A stretch of DNA of 6,271 nt from Pedobacter sp. (GTDB lineage: Bacteria > Bacteroidota > Bacteroidia > Sphingobacteriales > Sphingobacteriaceae). The notes beneath the pieces were generated by a model. The model was not told the DNA's origin, did no database searches, and was given only the letters and a program-made list of their open reading frames with translations. Within the stretch, counting starts at the first letter, position 1. Each line of letters starts with the position of its first letter. Location: positions 1 to 6,271 of the forward strand of contig JASLGV010000170.1 of NCBI GenBank assembly GCA_030149995.1, in the 5' to 3' direction. Positions 1 through 6,222 of the stretch are shown piece after piece. A program made the position numbers and the translations under genes.

Positions 1-44
1 AACGGCAATACACAGGATAAAATAATCAATAAATGCTTTTTCAT
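1..44 (-). CDS. 5' end of an unidentified secreted or membrane protein gene (partial)
   Basis: An ATG at 44-42 on the minus strand opens a frame that runs off the left edge. The visible residues are MKKHLLIILSCVLP: two lysines followed by a hydrophobic run, which is the shape of a signal peptide n- and h-region. The codon directly before the ATG is TAG in the same frame, so this is the first possible ATG. The preceding bases are A/T-rich, as at the atp starts in this window. A Cys at residue 11 could be a lipobox Cys, but the hydrophobic stretch before it is short and the fit is poor. Only 14 codons are visible, so the product cannot be named. It lies downstream of the atp terminator and has its own candidate promoter, so it is probably a separate transcription unit. 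Confidence 0.5.
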   Translation of the reverse strand, partial: MKKHLLIILSCVLP

Positions 45-142
45 CTATTTATAATTTGTTTTTATTGTATGAAACGATCAGATGTATTCTCCCACCGGGT
101 GCTTGAAAAATCAAAATGGTTTCCTGATTCGATATTAATAAT

Positions 143-150
143 CAAAGATA
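143..150 (-). promoter_or_regulatory. Candidate Bacteroidota -7 promoter element for the left-edge gene
   Basis: The minus strand reads TATCTTTG here, an exact match to the Bacteroidota -7 consensus TAnnTTTG. The same eight bases occur in the promoter proposed for the atp operon at 6139-6146. The start point would fall near 135, giving a leader of roughly 90 bases before the ATG at 44. I see no good TTTG or TTG element at the usual distance upstream, so the assignment rests on the -7 box and its position between the atp terminator and the next gene. Confidence 0.4.
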
Positions 151-208
151 GGTATATGAGCCGAATAAGACGGACAGATGTACGAATATCTGTTAAGTTC
201 ATGTTTCA

Positions 209-237
209 TACCTCCAGCTGTTACCAGCTGGAGCGTA
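209..237 (-). other. Stable hairpin with GNRA-type tetraloop between atp terminator and next gene
   Basis: CTCCAGCTG at 212-220 and CAGCTGGAG at 225-233 form a perfect 9-bp stem around a 4-base loop. Three further pairs (TAC 209-211 with GTA 235-237) extend it past a one-base bulge at 234. In the minus-strand transcript the loop reads GUAA, a GNRA tetraloop, while on the plus strand it is UUAC, so a structured RNA would most likely be read leftward. It lies six bases beyond the U-tract of the atp terminator. It has no U-tract of its own, so it is not a classical terminator. It could be a processing or 3'-protecting structure for read-through transcripts, or a palindromic protein site about 85 bases upstream of the next promoter. 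Its structure is clear; its role is not. Confidence 0.6.
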
Positions 238-243
238 CCTGAT

Positions 244-279
244 AAAAACAAAAAAGAGGATGCCAAATGACGTCCTCTT
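244..279 (-). terminator. Rho-independent terminator of the atp operon
   Basis: On the minus strand, AAGAGGACG (279-271) pairs with CATCCTCTT (262-254) around an 8-base loop. All nine positions pair except one C/A mismatch near the loop. The stem runs directly into a T-rich tract, TTTTTTGTTTTT when the end of the stem is included. It starts 50 bases after the atpG stop codon. The T-tract is only on the minus-strand side, so the direction is clear. A small hairpin (CTTCC, four-base loop, GGAAG; 301-314) sits between atpG and the terminator. This marks atpG as the last gene of the operon, with no atpD or atpC following. Confidence 0.85.
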
Positions 280-329
280 CCTATTTCTAATCAAACAGTA
301 CTTCCTACGGGAAGACCATTTAAATAATA

Positions 330-1214
330 TTATCCGTTTAATGCAGCAGCACCACTTACAATCTCCGTTAACTCGGTTGTAATAGCGGCCTGACGTGCCT
401 GGTTGTAAGAAAGTTTTAAAGCTTTTAACAACTCGCCGGCATTATCAGTTGCTTTATCCATAGAAGTCATACGCGCACCGTGTTCAGATGCGTGCGAGTC
501 TAATACAGCTTTATACAACTGGATTTTAACCGACTTCGGAATCAACTGCTCTACAATCTCCTCTTTTGAAGGTTCCAGAATGTAATCCGTATTGGTGTGT
601 TTTGAAACCACCACCGGCTCATCTGTTTTTTGTAAAGGCAACAATTGCTCGGTTGTAATAAACTGAACAGCTGCATTTTTGAAACGGTTGTAAATCACTT
701 CTACACGGTCGAAATCACCTTTCACAAAACCGTCCATAATTACTTCGGTAATTTTGGTTACGTTTTCAAAAGTAAGATTTGCATATACTTCATTATTGTT
801 ACCAATAACATTGTACTTACGTTTCTCGTAGAAATCCTGTGTTTTCTTACCAATAGAGATAATACTTACATTTCCGTTTTTCAACTGCTCGCTGTATTTT
901 TCAGCAATTAAATTATTGGCTGCCTTAATTACGTTCATGTTAAAAGCACCAGCCAAACCACGGTTTGAAGATACCGTTACAATTAAAACCTTGTTGGGTT
1001 CGCGTTCCTCGATAAAAGGAGATGAAGCGCCTTCCAGACTTGCAGAAAGATTACCTAAAATCTCCTTAAGCTTGTTTGCATAAGGACGCAAAGCGATAAT
1101 TGCATTCGTTGCACGTTTCAACTTCGCTGCCGAAACCATTTTCATAGCTTTGGTAATCTGCTGTGTTGATTGTACCGATGCAATCCGGTTTCTTACTTCT
1201 TTTAAATTAGCCAT
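330..1214 (-). CDS. atpG: F1 ATP synthase subunit gamma (rotor shaft)
   Basis: Gamma is the central rotor of F1: its N- and C-terminal helices form an antiparallel coiled coil that turns inside the alpha3beta3 hexamer and transmits torque from the c-ring. The protein is 294 residues, near the usual 285-295. The N-terminal helix (about 1-58) begins MANLKEVRNRIASVQSTQQI and continues with the conserved TKAMKMVSAAKL. The SSNRGLAGAFN stretch at 82-92 matches the family SDRGLCGG segment, with Ala in place of the Cys found in E. coli. The C-terminal helix (about 225-290) has EHGARMTSMDKATDNA and the conserved YNQARQAAITTELTEIVSGAAAL ending. The ATG at 1214 follows A-rich sequence (AAATAAAGA) and has the family N-terminus. 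It is the last gene of the operon, 85 bases after atpA across a repeat-derived hairpin, and is followed by a terminator. Confidence 0.97.
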   Translation of the reverse strand: MANLKEVRNRIASVQSTQQITKAMKMVSAAKLKRATNAIIALRPYANKLKEILGNLSASLEGASSPFIEEREPNKVLIVTVSSNRGLAGAFNMNVIKAANNLIAEKYSEQLKNGNVSIISIGKKTQDFYEKRKYNVIGNNNEVYANLTFENVTKITEVIMDGFVKGDFDRVEVIYNRFKNAAVQFITTEQLLPLQKTDEPVVVSKHTNTDYILEPSKEEIVEQLIPKSVKIQLYKAVLDSHASEHGARMTSMDKATDNAGELLKALKLSYNQARQAAITTELTEIVSGAAALNG

Positions 1215-1220
1215 TCTTTA

Positions 1221-1294
1221 TTTAGATGTGAGATTAGAGATATAAGATGGAGACGTTTCCGCCCGATCTCAAATCTCAAATCTCATGTCTCAAA
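1221..1294 (-). repeat. Heptamer-repeat inverted repeat in the atpA-atpG gap
   Basis: On the plus strand, 1267-1294 is four heptamers in a row: TCTCAAA, TCTCAAA, TCTCATG, TCTCAAA. The facing arm, 1221-1248, is four looser heptamers all ending in AGAT (TTTAGAT, GTGAGAT, TAGAGAT, ATAAGAT). The arms 1224-1248 and 1266-1290 are complementary at 20 of 25 positions around a 17-base loop, so the transcript should fold into a long imperfect hairpin. It fills nearly the whole intergenic space and ends just before the A-rich start region of atpG. It has no U-tract, so it is not an obvious terminator. It looks like an inserted or expanded short-repeat element. Related sequence lies in the atpF-atpH gap. 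Confidence 0.75.
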
Positions 1295-1299
1295 TCTTA

Positions 1300-2874
1300 T
1301 TAATAATTACTTGAAATTTCTTTTGCTACTGTATCTAAAACACCTGTAATGGTATCATCGAATTTACCTGCTTTTAAAGCAGCTAAAGTTTCCGGATGAC
1401 GCAATTCCAGTTGTGTTAAGAATTCAGTTTCAAATTCTTTTACCTTGTTAACCGGTACGTTACGCATTAAGTTTTTAGTACCTGCGTAAACAATAGCAAC
1501 TTGTTTTTCAACTGTAAACGGAGTAAACTGTGCTTGTTTTAACATTTCTACGTTACGTGCACCTTTATCCAAAACAGATTTTGTAGCTGCATCTAAATCA
1601 GAACCGAATTTAGAGAAAGCCTCTAACTCGCGGTATTGAGCCTGGTCTAATTTTAATGTACCTGCTACTTTTTTCATTGATTTGATCTGCGCGTTACCCC
1701 CCACACGTGATACCGAGATACCTACGTTAATGGCCGGACGGATACCTGAGTTAAACAAGTTAGACTCTAAGAAAATCTGACCATCGGTAATTGAAATTAC
1801 GTTGGTTGGAATATAAGCAGAAACGTCGCCCGCCTGGGTTTCGATAATTGGTAAAGCAGTTAATGAACCACCACCTTTTACAATTCCTTTGATAGATTCA
1901 GGCAAATCATTCATTGCTTGTGCAATCTCATCATTTGAGTTGATCTTTGCAGCTCTCTCCAGCAAACGACTGTGTAAGTAGAAAACGTCACCTGGATAAG
2001 CCTCACGACCTGGAGGACGTTTTAACAACAATGAAACTTCACGGTAAGCAACCGCTTGTTTAGATAAATCATCATAAACAATTAAAGCTGGTCTACCTGT
2101 ATCACGGAAAAACTCGCCAATTGCCGCACCTGCAAACGGAGCGTAAAACTGCATTGGAGCAGGATCTGCAGCCGAAGCAGCAACAACAACTGTATATGGT
2201 AAAGCACCGTTTTCTTCCAGTGTACGTACAATGTTCGCTACAGTAGAGTTTTTCTGACCAATGGCTACATAAATACAGAACACAGGGTTTCCTGCTTCAT
2301 AAAATTCTTTTTGGTTGATAATGGTATCGATACAAACAGCTGTTTTACCAATCTGACGATCGCCGATAACCAACTCACGCTGACCACGACCAATTGGAAT
2401 CATCGCATCGATAGCTTTGATACCTGTTTGTAAAGGCTCATTTACCGGCTGACGGTAAATTACACCTGGTGCTTTACGCTCTAAAGGCATTTCGTAAGTT
2501 TCACCCTGGATCGGGCCTTTACCATCTAAAGGCTCACCTAAAGTGTTTACTACGCGGCCAAGCATACCTTCACCAACTTTAATAGAGGCAATTTTTTTGG
2601 TACGTTTAATTGTATCACCTTCTTTGATCTCGTCTGAAGCACCCAAAAGTACCACACCCACGTTATCTTCTTCAAGGTTTAATACAATGCCTTGCAGGCC
2701 GTTTGCAAATTCAACCAACTCTCCCGATTGAACTTTAGTTAAACCGTAAACACGGGCAATACCGTCGCCTACTTGCAAAACGGTACCAACTTCTTCCAGT
2801 TCGGTTTCTGATTTGAAGCCCGCCAATTGCTGTCTGATAATTGCCGATACTTCGTCTGGTCTTACCTCTACCAT
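1300..2874 (-). CDS. atpA: F1 ATP synthase subunit alpha (non-catalytic nucleotide-binding subunit)
   Basis: Alpha alternates with beta in the F1 hexamer, binds nucleotide at non-catalytic sites and supplies the arginine finger to the catalytic site. It has 524 residues (E. coli 513). In order: an N-terminal delta-binding segment (1-25) and beta-barrel domain (about 26-95); Walker A GDRQIGKT at 171-178; the VAIGQK stretch at 203-208; Walker B region LIVYDDLS at 264-271; [20 protein letters not shown] at 286-305; [15 protein letters not shown] at 336-350; and SVSRVGG at 387-393, where R390 matches the E. coli arginine finger R376. Between ERAAK and GSLTALP there are about seven more residues than in E. 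coli. A helical C-terminal domain follows. The ATG at 2874 gives the family N-terminus and follows an A-rich stretch. The partner beta subunit is not in this window. The preceding gap is unusually long (170 bases). Confidence 0.98.
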   Translation of the reverse strand: MVEVRPDEVSAIIRQQLAGFKSETELEEVGTVLQVGDGIARVYGLTKVQSGELVEFANGLQGIVLNLEEDNVGVVLLGASDEIKEGDTIKRTKKIASIKVGEGMLGRVVNTLGEPLDGKGPIQGETYEMPLERKAPGVIYRQPVNEPLQTGIKAIDAMIPIGRGQRELVIGDRQIGKTAVCIDTIINQKEFYEAGNPVFCIYVAIGQKNSTVANIVRTLEENGALPYTVVVAASAADPAPMQFYAPFAGAAIGEFFRDTGRPALIVYDDLSKQAVAYREVSLLLKRPPGREAYPGDVFYLHSRLLERAAKINSNDEIAQAMNDLPESIKGIVKGGGSLTALPIIETQAGDVSAYIPTNVISITDGQIFLESNLFNSGIRPAINVGISVSRVGGNAQIKSMKKVAGTLKLDQAQYRELEAFSKFGSDLDAATKSVLDKGARNVEMLKQAQFTPFTVEKQVAIVYAGTKNLMRNVPVNKVKEFETEFLTQLELRHPETLAALKAGKFDDTITGVLDTVAKEISSNY

Positions 2875-3044
2875 AATTTTACTTTATATCTTTTTGTAAA
2901 TGTAAATCTTGTATTCTTTGTTATTTAAGCTCCGGTTGGCTCCCCTCAGGTTTGCTTTTCCGGATCATTGTGCTCAAGTATTGCTGATGTTGCTGGTTTA
3001 CCGGGCTGGAATATTTACCCTGATTATAAACAGTACATCTGCTC
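2875..3044 (-). other. Long atpH-atpA intergenic gap, no clear element
   Basis: This 170-base gap is the longest inside the operon. I find no TAnnTTTG promoter box on the coding strand and no strong hairpin followed by a U-tract. It holds a 15-codon ATG frame on the minus strand (2968-2921, MIRKSKPEGSQPELK), which could be chance. The 45 bases before atpA are strongly A/T-rich and contain ATTTAC twice in tandem. The middle part (about 2930-3025) is richer in G and C than the other gaps. It could be an untranslated spacer that sets alpha translation apart from delta, or a decayed insertion. No function is assigned. Confidence 0.4.
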
Positions 3045-3584
3045 TTAATGAGCAAATTCTTTTTTCAGTTTATTTAAACGGTTGGCAATACTTGCATCAA
3101 ATTGCCTGTCGCCCACTTTCAAAACAAAACCACCAATCAGTTTGTCGTCTGTTTTTTCATTTATGATCACCTCTTTTGCACCAAGTTCCTTTTTAACAAT
3201 GTGCACAATTTCTTCTTTAGCAGCAGCATTCAAAGGACTGGCAGCCGTTACATCAGCAGTAACAATGCCTTTAATCTGATCATATTGCTGTATAAATTGT
3301 TTAGACGTTCCATAAAGTATTGAAGAACGTCCTTTATTGATCACAATATTGAAAAATGATAAGGTCAGCTTACTTACCTTACCGGCAAAAATACCGTTTA
3401 AAATGCCTGTTTTTTTATCCAAAGGCACAATCGGGTTTTTTAATATCGCTTCCAGTTCAGGACTCTCATCTACCACTTTATTAAAAAGAACCATATCATT
3501 TTTTGTCTCTTCAAGTGCATTTTGCTCCTGAGATAAATCGATGATTGATTTGGCGTATCTGCCTGCGGCTTTAATTTCTGACAT
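3045..3584 (-). CDS. atpH: F1 ATP synthase subunit delta (OSCP type, peripheral stalk cap)
   Basis: Delta caps the F1 head, binds the N-termini of alpha and joins them to the C-termini of subunit b, completing the stator. The protein is 179 residues, the usual size. The N-terminal six-helix domain starts with AAGRYAKSIIDLS (6-18), matching the family opening with its conserved RYA. NKGR at 83-86 is the conserved turn. The C-terminal family signature is intact: DDKLIGGFVLKVGDRQFDAS at 146-165, followed by IANRLNKLKKEF. It lies between atpF and atpA in the standard order b-delta-alpha, separated from atpF by an 86-base repeat-bearing gap. The start at 3584 follows AACCAGAAAT, without a Shine-Dalgarno motif, as in the other genes here. 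Confidence 0.95.
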   Translation of the reverse strand: MSEIKAAGRYAKSIIDLSQEQNALEETKNDMVLFNKVVDESPELEAILKNPIVPLDKKTGILNGIFAGKVSKLTLSFFNIVINKGRSSILYGTSKQFIQQYDQIKGIVTADVTAASPLNAAAKEEIVHIVKKELGAKEVIINEKTDDKLIGGFVLKVGDRQFDASIANRLNKLKKEFAH

Positions 3585-3591
3585 ATTTCTG

Positions 3592-3657
3592 GTTGTAAGA
3601 TATGAGTTGTAGCAAGAAGGTAGAATGTATCAATCTGCTGTCTGCGCGCTCAAATCT
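3592..3657 (-). repeat. Degenerate heptamer-repeat hairpin in the atpF-atpH gap
   Basis: The plus strand can be split into sevens: GTTGTAA, GATATGA, GTTGTAG at the start and TCTGCTG, TCTGCGC, GCTCAAA at 3634-3654. GTTGTA recurs 14 bases apart. The ends are complementary: AGATATGAG (3598-3606) against CTCAAATCT (3649-3657), eight of nine pairs. A further AGCA/TGCT pairing lies inside (3611-3614 with 3636-3639). CTCAAATCT is the same word that occurs three times in the atpA-atpG gap. It appears to be a more decayed member of the same repeat class. Confidence 0.5.
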
Positions 3658-3670
3658 GTTTTCTTAAAAC

Positions 3671-4165
3671 TTAGTTTAATTCAACGTCTTTTAACAAGTT
3701 CGCTACCAAATTTTCCTGTTTGGCTTTATCGTCTAATTGTGCACGCAATACACGTTCTGCAATTTCTAAAGACAAAGTAGAAACTTGTGCCTTTACTTCA
3801 GATAAAGCAACTTTCTTTTGGTTTTCAATTTCAATCTTCGCTTTCTCAATCAGCTTGGCACCTTCAACATGTGCTTGTTTTTTGGCTTCAACCAAAATGC
3901 TGTCTTTAAGTGCTTTTGCTTCTTTCAGAATTTCATCACGCTCTGCACGTGTCTTTTTCATCAGCTCTTCGTTCTGTGTAGTAAGACGTGCCATTTCTTG
4001 TTTAGCCAGTTCAGCTTTGTTTAAAGCATCGTCGATACTTTGTTCACGCTCGTGAATAGCTTTCATAATGGGCTTCCAGGCAAATTTTGCCAACAGAAAC
4101 AACAAAACCAAAAATGCGATGGTATTCCATACCAACAAACCAATTTCAGGAACTAATAAATCCAT
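3671..4165 (-). CDS. atpF: Fo ATP synthase subunit b (peripheral stalk)
   Basis: Subunit b anchors the stator: one membrane helix beside subunit a, then a long helix that reaches up to delta and alpha as a dimer. The protein is 164 residues (E. coli 156). One transmembrane helix spans about 8-27, followed by FAWKPIMKAIHER (28-40), which matches the family W-K-P-I boundary and its conserved Arg. From about 36 to 140 the sequence is charged and rich in A, E, K and Q with few helix breakers, as expected for the right-handed coiled-coil dimer. The C-terminal part (SLEIAERVLRAQLDDKAKQE, 132-151) is the delta-binding end. There is a single b gene, so a homodimer is expected and no b' paralogue is present. 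Preceded by a hairpin in the atpE-atpF gap. Confidence 0.96.
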   Translation of the reverse strand: MDLLVPEIGLLVWNTIAFLVLLFLLAKFAWKPIMKAIHEREQSIDDALNKAELAKQEMARLTTQNEELMKKTRAERDEILKEAKALKDSILVEAKKQAHVEGAKLIEKAKIEIENQKKVALSEVKAQVSTLSLEIAERVLRAQLDDKAKQENLVANLLKDVELN

Positions 4166-4196
4166 TTTATATATTTAATATTCTTATTACACTATA

Positions 4197-4244
4197 CAAT
4201 TTAACAAGAACCTTAACGGCAATCCCGAGAAGGTTCTTGTATTG
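4197..4244 (-). other. Strong hairpin just downstream of atpE
   Basis: ACAAGAACCTT (4204-4214) and AAGGTTCTTGT (4230-4240) form a perfect 11-bp stem. A 2x2 internal loop and a further CGG/CCG helix (4217-4219 with 4225-4227) continue inward. CAAT/ATTG (4197-4200 with 4241-4244) extend the base past a three-base bulge. On the minus strand the structure begins some 15-20 bases after the atpE stop and is followed by TTAAATTGTATAG, which is not a U-tract. It is therefore a poor intrinsic terminator and more likely an mRNA-stabilising or processing structure, or a partial attenuator. Its place after the gene needed in highest copy (c) fits a role in setting subunit ratios; that role is inference. 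Confidence 0.7.
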
Positions 4245-4259
4245 AAATTTTTTCTTTGA

Positions 4260-4478
<219 letters not shown>

Positions 4479-4508
4479 TTATATTAATTTAACAATAATG
4501 TTCAACGA

Positions 4509-5702
4509 TTAATGGTGTTCTTCTACTGCCATTCCGATAAATAAAGCGGATAGCGTAGTAAATATAAACGCCTGAATAAAGGCAACCAAAAACTCAATTA
4601 AGCCGATAAATACAGCAAAGAAAATTGAGGCAGGTGCAATCCAAAGCGAGTTAAAAATAAAAATTAAGCAAAGTAACGACATTACAAGGATGTGACCAGC
4701 TGTAATGTTGGCAAATAACCTGATGGCCAAAGCAATTGGCTTGGTTAAAGTACCAATAAGTTCTAAGGGTGCTAAAAAGATTTTCATCGGAACAGGAACA
4801 CCTGGCATCCAGAAGATGTGTTTCCAATAATATTTATTAGCCTTAAATGTGGTAATTAAATAGGTACAAACCGCTAATACAGCTGTAAGGGCAATGTTAC
4901 CGGTAACATTCGCACCACCTGGAAAAAACGGAACCAGCCCCAGGATATTGTTCAGCCAGATAAAGAAAAACACCGATAATAAATAAGGCATAAATGCACC
5001 GTATTTATGACCAAGGTTTGGTCTTGCAATGTCATCGCGAACAAATAAGATAATAGGCTCTAAGAAAGACTGTAAACCTTTAGGCGATTTACCATCTCTT
5101 TTTCTGTATGATGAGGCTACGTAGGTAAACATAACAACCAATACCACCATCGACAACAACATACTGAATACGTTCTTTGTTATTGAAAAATCAAGCGGAC
5201 GAAGATTGGTAACCACTTCTTCCCCATCTTTAGTTACATGAGAAACATACGAACCGTGTTCATCGGCAGTTGGATTGGCATAATAAATCTTGTTATGCGC
5301 AATTGCAAAACGTTGACCGCCTTTTTCTACAACTTCTTTACCATCATCATTAAATTTGAAAGCAGCCGAACTAAAAGTAACTAAACCTGAATTCGTCCAC
5401 AGAATAACGGGTAAATGCAAAGTTACACCATGTTCGCCATGACCAAAAAGTGTAAAAAAGTGACTATCGCTGATGTGATGAAAAATAAACGAGGTAATAT
5501 TGAAACCTTCTTTTTTTACTTCTTCATGATGTTCTGCAGGAACAACAGCTCCATCCACGGCAACTTTAGCACTATCCACAGGCGATGAAGCACCTTCAAC
5601 TTGAGCGAAAGTATTATTTTTGATAGATAAAAACGCGATTAAAAGCGTAAAAACAACAATTACCTTCTTAACTTTTGACATAAAAACTTGGTTACAATCC
5701 AT
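4509..5702 (-). CDS. atpB: Fo ATP synthase subunit a with signal peptide and long N-terminal extension
   Basis: Subunit a holds the two proton half-channels against the c-ring. The C-terminal half is standard: helices at about 177-197, 236-258, 266-286, 305-350 and 355-390; the essential Arg is R328 in AIRLFANITAGH; QAFIFTTL lies at 377-384; the end is EEHH. H337 and E370 occupy the places of E. coli E219 and H245, the swapped pair seen in mitochondria. The protein has 397 residues, against 271 in E. coli. The surplus is N-terminal: a signal-like segment (lysines, hydrophobic run about 14-27, possible cut after TFA at 33) and about 140 polar, His-rich residues expected on the periplasmic side. 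Two starts are possible: 5702 (A-rich upstream, used here) or the in-frame ATG at 5681 (MSKVKK), which gives a more typical signal peptide. Confidence 0.95.
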   Translation of the reverse strand: MDCNQVFMSKVKKVIVVFTLLIAFLSIKNNTFAQVEGASSPVDSAKVAVDGAVVPAEHHEEVKKEGFNITSFIFHHISDSHFFTLFGHGEHGVTLHLPVILWTNSGLVTFSSAAFKFNDDGKEVVEKGGQRFAIAHNKIYYANPTADEHGSYVSHVTKDGEEVVTNLRPLDFSITKNVFSMLLSMVVLVVMFTYVASSYRKRDGKSPKGLQSFLEPIILFVRDDIARPNLGHKYGAFMPYLLSVFFFIWLNNILGLVPFFPGGANVTGNIALTAVLAVCTYLITTFKANKYYWKHIFWMPGVPVPMKIFLAPLELIGTLTKPIALAIRLFANITAGHILVMSLLCLIFIFNSLWIAPASIFFAVFIGLIEFLVAFIQAFIFTTLSALFIGMAVEEHH

Positions 5703-5716
5703 TTATTGGCAGTTTT

Positions 5717-6106
5717 TTACTTTAAATTTTGGTGGCGCAAGTTACGCAACAAACCGTAAATTTCAAAGACGGTAAACAATAAATAAAGAGAAAAAAAATT
5801 CAGGGCAAAAACAAAGCCCGTTTCCTTCACTTTCTGGCTGTAAATCAATACAAAAGCCATACAAAAAATCATTTTCACAGCAATTGATGCCATAATAGCC
5901 ATTACACCCATTTCGGGCGTACGTTTTATACCCAGATAAGCGAGTACATAAGCAATCAGGGTTACACCTGCCATAAATCCAAAAAGCAACCAGAATTTAG
6001 CAACCAGCAGATTAACACCCGGGAATAAATAAGGTAAAAAAGTAGCAATACCAATCAGGATACCGACAAAAACAAAATAGAAGCTTATAAATTTGGTTAA
6101 AGGCAA
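5717..6106 (-). CDS. atpI: AtpI-like ATP synthase assembly membrane protein
   Basis: This is a small hydrophobic protein of 129 residues with four predicted membrane helices (about 5-27, 37-58, 66-90 and 98-120), a Lys inside helix 3 (K78) and a basic C-terminus (RNLRHQNLK). Size, topology and position directly upstream of atpB match the AtpI family, thought to assist c-ring assembly and not part of the finished enzyme. Sequence similarity in this family is low, so the name rests mostly on context. The start is a TTG at 6106-6104. No in-frame ATG or GTG lies upstream before a TAG, and the first internal Met (residue 45) would remove a helix and part of the next. A weak start suits a protein needed in small amounts. 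The stop is 14 bases before the atpB ATG. Confidence 0.7.
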   Translation of the reverse strand: MPLTKFISFYFVFVGILIGIATFLPYLFPGVNLLVAKFWLLFGFMAGVTLIAYVLAYLGIKRTPEMGVMAIMASIAVKMIFCMAFVLIYSQKVKETGFVFALNFFSLYLLFTVFEIYGLLRNLRHQNLK

Positions 6107-6138
6107 TTTGAATCGTGTTAAATTAAAACTTAAAGCTG

Positions 6139-6146
6139 CAAAGATA
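6139..6146 (-). promoter_or_regulatory. Candidate main promoter (-7 box) of the atp operon
   Basis: The minus strand reads TATCTTTG, an exact TAnnTTTG match. The start point would fall near 6132, giving a leader of about 25 bases before the TTG start of atpI. At the -33 position there is only TGTG (6164-6167, 17-base spacer), one base off TTTG, so the upstream element is weak. No other TAnnTTTG box was found in any of the gaps inside the operon, which fits a single main transcript. Confidence 0.6.
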
Positions 6147-6167
6147 GCGATTTTAAGCTATAACACA

Positions 6168-6210
6168 GGCCTTTATCAATCAAAACCATACGATTTAATG
6201 CAATAAGGCC
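6168..6210. repeat. Inverted repeat upstream of the atp promoter
   Basis: GGCCTTTAT (6168-6176) faces ATAAGGCC (6203-6210): eight pairs with one bulged T and a 26-base loop. It has no adjoining U-tract on either strand, so a terminator is unlikely. It ends immediately upstream of the weak -33 region, where an operator or activator site could lie. Eight pairs over this distance could also be chance in AT-rich DNA. Confidence 0.35.
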
Positions 6211-6222
6211 AGAAAAACACCA

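Noticed and set aside
33..242. Plus-strand open frame of 69 codons left of the atp operon
   Set aside because: It overlaps the start of the minus-strand partial gene, the candidate promoter and the GNRA hairpin, and its sequence has no recognisable domain or bacterial codon pattern.
1021..1040. EGASSP occurs both in AtpG (61-66) and AtpB (36-41), with similar DNA at 1021 and 5584
   Set aside because: The two short matches lie in unrelated proteins and the similarity stops at once on both sides; chance is the simplest explanation.
3082..3531. Several plus-strand open frames opposite atpH
   Set aside because: They are antisense shadows of a well-recognised delta subunit gene; their Ser/Phe-rich products are typical of reversed coding sequence. 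The same holds for frames opposite atpG, atpA and atpF.
3651..3658. CAGATTTG on the minus strand as an internal -7 promoter before atpH
   Set aside because: The first T of TAnnTTTG is missing, there is no -33 element, and the bases belong to the heptamer repeat.
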